This document shows, piece by piece, positions 59,159 through 64,000 of a DNA stretch of 64,000 nucleotides (positions are counted from its first letter, which is position 1; every line of letters begins with the position of its first letter). The DNA is from JAJRPT01 sp965661945 (GTDB lineage Bacteria; Bacteroidota; Ignavibacteria; Kapaibacteriales; UBA2268). Location: positions 1 through 64,000 of the forward strand of contig CBFIFP010000002.1 in assembly GCA_965661945.1 (NCBI GenBank), in the 5' to 3' direction. The translations under genes were made by a program, and so were the position numbers. The notes below the pieces were generated by a model, which was given only the letters and a program-made list of their open reading frames with translations, had not been told where the DNA came from and made no database searches.

Positions 59159-60268
59159 CTATTGAATTATTAATTCACCTTGAAGTACTCCAGCATCTTT
59201 GAGTGCTTGAAATATAGCAATCAAATCTCGCGGTTTCACTTCAAGTAAATTTAGCGCATTTGCAATATCATCTACTGTAGTTCCTTGCGGAACCTCCAAA
59301 GGAGAAGCAGGTATAATTTCTTCTTTTGCATCTATTGTTGCAGTTTCTGCTATTCTTGGCGGAAGAATTGTAAAAGGTGCGGGCTGAGGAACAACCACTT
59401 GCCTTTGAATGTTGATTTCTAAACCACCATGAGAGATAACAGCAGGAAGTATTGTTACATTACCTCCAATTACAATAGTTCCAGTTCTTTCATTTATAAC
59501 AACTCTTGCTTGTGGGTCAACTACAACATCAAGATTCTCAATTTGAGATATCAAAGCCATCTGATTACCAGAAGTTAAACCTTGAGGAAGTTGTATTTCT
59601 ACGGTGCTTGCATCTAAAGCATTCACATTTCCATTTAATGCAGGAATTGTATTTACTTGTTGAGCTAATCTTGTTACTGTAGTAAAATCACTTTCTCTAA
59701 GTGATATTCTAACAGTTCCGCCATCAGTTACTTGACTTTCTATTGATTGATTAAGTATTAATCCATTAGGAACTCTTCCAGATGTAACGAAGTTTTTACT
59801 TACCTGACTTCCTAAGGTTCTGTAGTCATACCCACCAACGGTTAAAGGTCCTTGAGCATTTCCGATAATCTCTCCAGAACTTATAGCAAGTGGTGTAAGA
59901 AGTAAAGTTCCACCCTGAAGTGATGTTGCATCACCCATAGAAGATACAGTAACATCTATCTTTTGACCGATTTTACTAAATGTTGGGATAGTTGCAGTTA
60001 CCATAACAGCAGCTACATTTCTCATTCTATTATTTTTTCTTGTTGTGGTAAGTCCAAATCTTTTAAGCATATTAACAACAGACTGATTAGTATATTCAGT
60101 CAATTGATTATCGCCAGTCTGATTTAAACCAACAACAAGCCCATAACCAATAACTTGAACACCGGTTATTCCTTCAACGTTAGATATATCTTTAATTCTT
60201 ACCGCAAAAAGCGAAGAAGTAAAGATAATAAAGATACTTGCTATTAATATGATGTTTTGTTTTTTCAT
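59159..60268 (-). CDS. flgI: Flagellar P-ring protein FlgI
   Basis: FlgI forms the periplasmic P ring that, with FlgH, makes the bushing for the rod. The 369-residue protein has a signal peptide (about 1-22, S-L-F-A) and the conserved start R-I-K-D-I-S-N-V-E-G, G-Y-G-L-V-V-G-L-N-Q-T-G-D, plus T-P-L...D-G-x-V-Y-A-like central strands and a C-terminal V-V-V-P-Q region. The ATG overlaps the flgH stop by one base. FlgJ begins 8 bases after its stop. Confidence 0.97.
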   Translation of the reverse strand: MKKQNIILIASIFIIFTSSLFAVRIKDISNVEGITGVQVIGYGLVVGLNQTGDNQLTEYTNQSVVNMLKRFGLTTTRKNNRMRNVAAVMVTATIPTFSKIGQKIDVTVSSMGDATSLQGGTLLLTPLAISSGEIIGNAQGPLTVGGYDYRTLGSQVSKNFVTSGRVPNGLILNQSIESQVTDGGTVRISLRESDFTTVTRLAQQVNTIPALNGNVNALDASTVEIQLPQGLTSGNQMALISQIENLDVVVDPQARVVINERTGTIVIGGNVTILPAVISHGGLEINIQRQVVVPQPAPFTILPPRIAETATIDAKEEIIPASPLEVPQGTTVDDIANALNLLEVKPRDLIAIFQALKDAGVLQGELIIQ

Positions 60269-60834
60269 TAGAATAAAAATCTTATAAATTTAGTAATTAA
60301 CCCAGGCTCCTGAACTTCAGAAATTTGACCGTCTCCTTCGATAAGCAATGTTAAATCAAGAATACTATAAGAGTATATAGAGTTATCCGGAAGAATATCA
60401 ACCAACCTAACAACGCCTCTAATTATGATTGTTTGAGTTTCGCCATTAATTTTTGTAGTACGTTTACCCTCAATTTCCATATTACCATTTGGTTCTACCC
60501 CCACAACTCTTACAGAAAGTTGAGTTCTAATTCTTTCATTTCTTGAAGTTCTACCCCCACCTTTGAAATCATTGCTGTGTCCAGCTCCAGCTTCTCCTCG
60601 GATAGAACCAAGAGCATTAAGACCCATATTTGCATTCATTCCAACATCACTTGAGCGACCATTCTCCATTGAAGAATTACCATTAGCTTGAAAGTCTTCA
60701 GTAATAAGGACAGTTAATGCATCGCCAACTGTAAAAGCTTTTACATCCGAAAATAAAGATTGCGAGCTATTTTGGATAAACTGAGCATTTGCCTCAATAC
60801 CAATTATCAATATTAATAGCAATATATATTTCAT
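60268..60834 (-). CDS. flgH: Flagellar L-ring protein FlgH
   Basis: FlgH forms the outer-membrane L ring. About 188 residues from the ATG at 60834 (M-K-Y-I-L-L-L-I-L-I-I-G); starts further upstream add a tail before the signal. Family motifs are S-L-F-S-D-V-K-A-F-T-V-G-D-A-L-T-V-L-I and the late I-I-I-R-G-V-V-R-L-V-D-I. The signal ends E-A-N-A-Q without a lipobox cysteine, whereas classical FlgH is a lipoprotein. It is the first gene of the operon running to flgL and has a sigma-54-like promoter upstream. Confidence 0.95.
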   Translation of the reverse strand: MKYILLLILIIGIEANAQFIQNSSQSLFSDVKAFTVGDALTVLITEDFQANGNSSMENGRSSDVGMNANMGLNALGSIRGEAGAGHSNDFKGGGRTSRNERIRTQLSVRVVGVEPNGNMEIEGKRTTKINGETQTIIIRGVVRLVDILPDNSIYSYSILDLTLLIEGDGQISEVQEPGLITKFIRFLF

Positions 60835-60917
60835 AATCATTTCCTTAATCATTCCTTTGATAAAATCGCAAATCAATAATTGAACATTATTGACCTTTAT
60901 TTTCCTGTTAATTAATA

Positions 60918-60935
60918 TGACAAGTAGTATGCCAA
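60918..60935 (-). promoter_or_regulatory. Sigma-54-like promoter of the flgH-flgL operon
   Basis: On the minus strand TTGGCATACTACTTGTCA: -24 TTGGCA, then ten bases after GG a TTGT at -12. It lies about 85 nt before the flgH ATG and matches the site upstream of motB base for base at most positions. Confidence 0.55.
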
Positions 60936-61135
60936 GAAGAAAAAGAACTTAATTATAAAACACTAATGATTGTATAACTATCTATAATATAATATGTTAT
61001 TATGTATAAATAAAAAACAAGTAGAAATATAATAAAATACATTTCTGCTTATAATTAACCACTGTTCGATATTGTGCTGAGATTAAAAAAACAATCATTA
61101 AATAATAAAAATTTTAGTTTATTAACATTTTTCCG

Positions 61136-61143
61136 TAAGTTTG
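61136..61143 (+). promoter_or_regulatory. Probable -7 element upstream of 61167
   Basis: TAAGTTTG matches TAnnTTTG, 23 bases before the ATG at 61167. The -33 region holds TTTT rather than TTTG. Confidence 0.4.
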
Positions 61144-61166
61144 TGAATTAATATGGAAAATTATTT

Positions 61167-61760
61167 ATGAGATTAGCCAAAATTAAAGAAACATTTGACC
61201 CAATTGCAGAGAAAAACAGAGTTCTCTCGGAAATGGAAGTTATTTATAATGAATTTATAAGCTCAATTGATGGGTTTATGGAGAGTTGGTATAGAACTCA
61301 ATATAATAGATATATTGACCTACTTGCAGTGCAGTACGAAAGTTTAACAGACCAAGAAAGATATCAATTAGAAGATATGGTTGACGAAATGATTACTGCT
61401 AATAAGCCATTAGCAACAGAATACTTTAAAAATAAAGATATTTGGTGGCACAAAAATGAAAATTTAGATTTAAAATTTGATTTTTACAAATCAATTGATA
61501 ATCTAATTGAAAATGATTTAAGAGCATTACTTGGGGACATAGGCAAAGCGCTTAATAGCTTTGATTTTATACCCAAATTTTATGATACTCCGCTTTTAGG
61601 TTTCCTTTGTTTCAAAAATGAAAAAAATATTTTCAAATTTAGATTTGTTGATCCAATCTTTTGGTCAAGAGAAATGAAAGTCTCAATAGATAATTATTGG
61701 GAAAAATATAAATACATTTTAAGTTTGGAGCAAAATCAAGATACCAAGAAAAGCGCATAA
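61167..61760 (+). CDS. Hypothetical helical protein
   Basis: A 197-residue soluble, mainly helical protein with many aromatic residues (W-Y-R-T-Q-Y-N-R-Y, D-I-W-W-H-K, F-W-S-R-E-M). No signal peptide or membrane helix. No family recognised. It is divergent from the flagellar operon, has its own -7 element and ends in a clear terminator, so it is probably a single-gene unit. Function unknown. Confidence 0.75.
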   Translation: MRLAKIKETFDPIAEKNRVLSEMEVIYNEFISSIDGFMESWYRTQYNRYIDLLAVQYESLTDQERYQLEDMVDEMITANKPLATEYFKNKDIWWHKNENLDLKFDFYKSIDNLIENDLRALLGDIGKALNSFDFIPKFYDTPLLGFLCFKNEKNIFKFRFVDPIFWSREMKVSIDNYWEKYKYILSLEQNQDTKKSA

Positions 61761-61780
61761 AAATATCTTTATTTCTTTAA

Positions 61781-61817
61781 AACTCACTTAAATCTTATTT
61801 TTAAGTGGGTTTTTTTG
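61781..61817 (+). terminator. Rho-independent terminator after 61760
   Basis: AACTCACTTAA (61781-61791) pairs with TTAAGTGGGTT (61801-61811), one G-U pair, loop of 9, followed by a T-run (61810-61816). Confidence 0.9.
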
Positions 61818-61940
61818 TTTTTTTTATAAAAAAAATTGTTTATTTTCATAATTCCCTTTATATTCGTGTTTTGAAAATTTCAATTTTTGAAAAAACTATT
61901 TTTTTATAACTTGTATAACGACTTTTTTTAGGAGTTTAAA

Positions 61941-64000
61941 TTGAAACAAAATTGGAAAAAACTAGCCCTGATTTTAGTACCTGTGATTGCGGCTATATAT
62001 GTATTATATCCAACATGGCAATCAACAGAGTATGAATCATTATGGGATACCGCAAGATTTGAAGCAAGGCAACAATCTAACCCTGCTGATTCTATTGCGG
62101 TAATTCAAAAGTTTAAAGATAACTATGGCGAATCATTCGAATCCGCTAAACAAAAAAGAATCAAACTTGGATTAGACCTTCGAGGTGGTATGTATGTTAC
62201 CTTAGAGGTTGACGTAGTTAGATTAATTGAAGAATCTGCTCAGAAAGATGCAGTTGACGAACTTTTTGAAAAAGTTATTGAAGAAACTAAAAATTACTTG
62301 AAAACTTCTGATGAAGAAGCAATTCCTGTTTTCACAAGATTTTTTGATGAAATTGCTCGTCCAGAAGGTAAATCCTTAATCTCTTATTTTGATATAGGAG
62401 ACATAAGAAATGCATCTGAAGAAGCAATTCTAGAAAATTTAGAAAACAATGCACTATCTGCAGTTGAGCAAGCTCAAGAAGTAATCAGACAGCGTATCGA
62501 TAAATATGGTGTTTCTGAGCCAAATATCCAACAACAAGGTACTCGTAGAATCTTAGTCGAACTTCCTGGCGTTTCAAACGAAGAAGAAGTAAGACAACTA
62601 ATTTCTACAACTGCTCGTTTGGAATTTAACATTGTTAGAAACAACGAGAAAATTATAAGAGCATTCAAAGCAATTGATGAATACCTATCTAAAAGAAAAG
62701 GATTATTCGGTGAAGAAACAATTAATGAAAGCGAATTAGTTAGAACTGAACAAGCTAAAACAGACGATAATTCACCAATGGATACATCACTTACTAAAGA
62801 TGACACTTCTTCAACTTCAACTGAAGTAGCTTCGGAAGAATTTGAAAACTCAGGAACTCTATCAGAAGATAATACAACAACTTCAAATCCAAATAATCCT
62901 TACGAAGGTTTGCAAGAAGATGACCAACGAAAACTATACAAATCTAGACACAAATTTACATCTTTATTTGCTACATTCTTTATACCTGGTGAAAATCAAG
63001 ACGCAGTGCAATATGATTACGAGGTAAACCCTCCTGCAGGTGATTACTACTTTATGATTTCTGAAGAAGATTTGGATAAGTTTAACGCTTATCTTAGAAT
63101 GCCGGAAATAAAATCTTTCATTCCATTTAACCTTAAAGTAGCAGTTGAAGCAAAACCAATAAGAAACTCACAAGACCAAAAAAATAAAGTTTTCAGATTC
63201 CACTCAATTGAAAGCGAACCAGAGTTAGTTGGAGATGTAATTACAAACGCACAAACTAACATCGACCCAACAACAAATTCTTGGATTGTTAATATGCAAA
63301 TGAACACTGACGGGGCAGAAAAATGGTCTAAAATAACTGGTGCAAATGTTGGAAATCAAATAGCAATCATCTTAGATGAAAGAGTTTATTCAGCTCCAAA
63401 CGTAATAAGTAAAATATCTGGTGGTAGTTCTCAAATAACAGGTATGGCAAATGCACAAGAAGCAAACTTACTAGAAATCGTTTTAAAAGCGGGTGCTTTA
63501 AAAGCTCCAGTAAAAATTATTGAAGAAAGAGTAGTTGGTGCATCTTTAGGTGAAGATTCAATCTCTAAAGGAATTAGCTCATCTATTATAGCATTTGTTT
63601 TAATCATATTATTTATGATTTTCTACTATGCAAGAGGTGGTATGGTTGCTGACTTCGCTTTATTTATTAATATAGCCCTAATATTTACAGTGCTTGCATC
63701 TCTTGGAGGAACATTAACTCTCCCTGGTATAGCTGGTATTATCCTTACAATGGGTATGGCAGTAGATGCAAACATTCTTATATTTGAAAGAATCAGAGAA
63801 GAATTAACAAAAGGACGTTCATTAAAAAGTGCTATAGATGAAGGTTTCAAAAAAGCAATGAGTGCAATTATTGACTCAAACATTACTTCATTTTTAACTG
63901 GTTTGATTTTATTCTACTTCGGAACAGGTATGATTCAAGGATTTGCTTTAACTCTAATGGTTGGTATTGTTTCTACATTATTCACTGCCATTATGGTTTC
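61941..64000 (+). CDS. secD: Protein translocase subunit SecD (or SecDF fusion), 3' end outside window
   Basis: An open frame runs from a TTG at 61941 to the window end, giving 686 residues; an AGGAG lies just upstream of the TTG. The N-terminal membrane helix (about 7-25) is followed by the SecD motif L-G-L-D-L-R-G-G (about 77-84), a large periplasmic P1 region (with V-E-L-P-G-V and a Ser/Thr/Asn/Glu-rich insert near residues 255-330) and then A-I-I-L-D-E-R-V-Y-S-A-P. The first membrane helices follow, with V-G-A-S-L-G-E-D-S-I and the M-G-M-A-V-D-A-N-I-L-I-F-E-R motif. SecD uses the proton gradient to finish Sec export. Whether SecF is fused cannot be seen. Confidence 0.95.
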   Translation, partial: MKQNWKKLALILVPVIAAIYVLYPTWQSTEYESLWDTARFEARQQSNPADSIAVIQKFKDNYGESFESAKQKRIKLGLDLRGGMYVTLEVDVVRLIEESAQKDAVDELFEKVIEETKNYLKTSDEEAIPVFTRFFDEIARPEGKSLISYFDIGDIRNASEEAILENLENNALSAVEQAQEVIRQRIDKYGVSEPNIQQQGTRRILVELPGVSNEEEVRQLISTTARLEFNIVRNNEKIIRAFKAIDEYLSKRKGLFGEETINESELVRTEQAKTDDNSPMDTSLTKDDTSSTSTEVASEEFENSGTLSEDNTTTSNPNNPYEGLQEDDQRKLYKSRHKFTSLFATFFIPGENQDAVQYDYEVNPPAGDYYFMISEEDLDKFNAYLRMPEIKSFIPFNLKVAVEAKPIRNSQDQKNKVFRFHSIESEPELVGDVITNAQTNIDPTTNSWIVNMQMNTDGAEKWSKITGANVGNQIAIILDERVYSAPNVISKISGGSSQITGMANAQEANLLEIVLKAGALKAPVKIIEERVVGASLGEDSISKGISSSIIAFVLIILFMIFYYARGGMVADFALFINIALIFTVLASLGGTLTLPGIAGIILTMGMAVDANILIFERIREELTKGRSLKSAIDEGFKKAMSAIIDSNITSFLTGLILFYFGTGMIQGFALTLMVGIVSTLFTAIMV

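Overview
The window is low-GC DNA from a flagellated, Gram-negative bacterium of the Bacteroidota/Chlorobi (FCB) lineage. An Ignavibacteria- or Kapabacteria-like organism fits best, but this is inferred from gene content; there is no rRNA here. Three things point that way. (1) Several secreted proteins end in type IX secretion (T9SS) type A-like sorting tails, and there is a PorE-like TPR/PD40/CRD/OmpA protein. (2) Several genes have Bacteroidota-type promoters (TTTG, 19-20 nt, TAnnTTTG). (3) A complete LP-ring/hook-junction flagellar operon and a FliW-CsrA pair are present, which is unusual for Bacteroidia but seen in Ignavibacteria-like groups. Some genes have Shine-Dalgarno-like AGGAG sequences and many have none.

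Layout. 1-9300: end of a Cys-containing repeat protein, HtrA protease, RNA methyltransferase, MurA, a haem c lipoprotein, Dtd, an unknown gene and the PorE-like protein. 9.3-14.8 kb, mostly minus strand: PaaA, Era, a SlyD-type FKBP, a GNAT and a sodium:solute symporter. 15.0-17.6 kb: a self-contained exosortase locus with a substrate carrying six near-identical 165-bp repeats and an IPTL-CTERM-like tail, an XrtH-like exosortase and a membrane partner. 17.6-23.5 kb, minus strand: PlsY, MreD, MazG-like, OmpR-type regulator, DUF5686-type outer membrane protein, PurN. 23.7-25.9 kb: MotB, FliW, CsrA and a CheY-like protein. 27.0-31.8 kb: a minus-strand operon of T9SS-type secreted proteins whose first gene is out of frame with its signal peptide at a (TA)7 tract. 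32-34 kb: groES-groEL behind a CIRCE element. 34-41.6 kb: DUF1330, a T9SS-type Kelch-like protein, a PfkB kinase, a rhodanese lipoprotein, an HD protein, SRPBCC and MnmE. 41.8 kb: tRNA-Gly(GCC). 42-49.5 kb, minus strand: LipB, two outer-membrane barrel proteins, SDR, FAH-family protein, HisC and an MlaE-type permease. 49.6-54.6 kb: NusB, PaaY-like protein, a small secreted protein, a repeat-bearing intergenic region and a large secreted T9SS-type protein. 54.9-60.9 kb: the flagellar operon flgH-flgI-flgJ-flgN-unknown-flgK-flgL. 61.2-64 kb: an unknown gene and a SecD/SecDF gene cut by the window end.

How parts connect. Two surface-protein sorting routes, T9SS and an exosortase, coexist. Both the motB-fliW-csrA cluster and the flgH operon are preceded by the same sigma-54-like motif. 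A CsrA-type GGA hairpin lies inside the flagellar operon, so the FliW-CsrA switch may act on the operon in this same window. The most intriguing signals are the (TA)7 tract, where one more TA unit would join a good signal peptide to the first T9SS-operon protein; the compact exosortase/repeat-substrate locus; and the near-identical GC-rich sorting-domain segments shared by two neighbouring genes.
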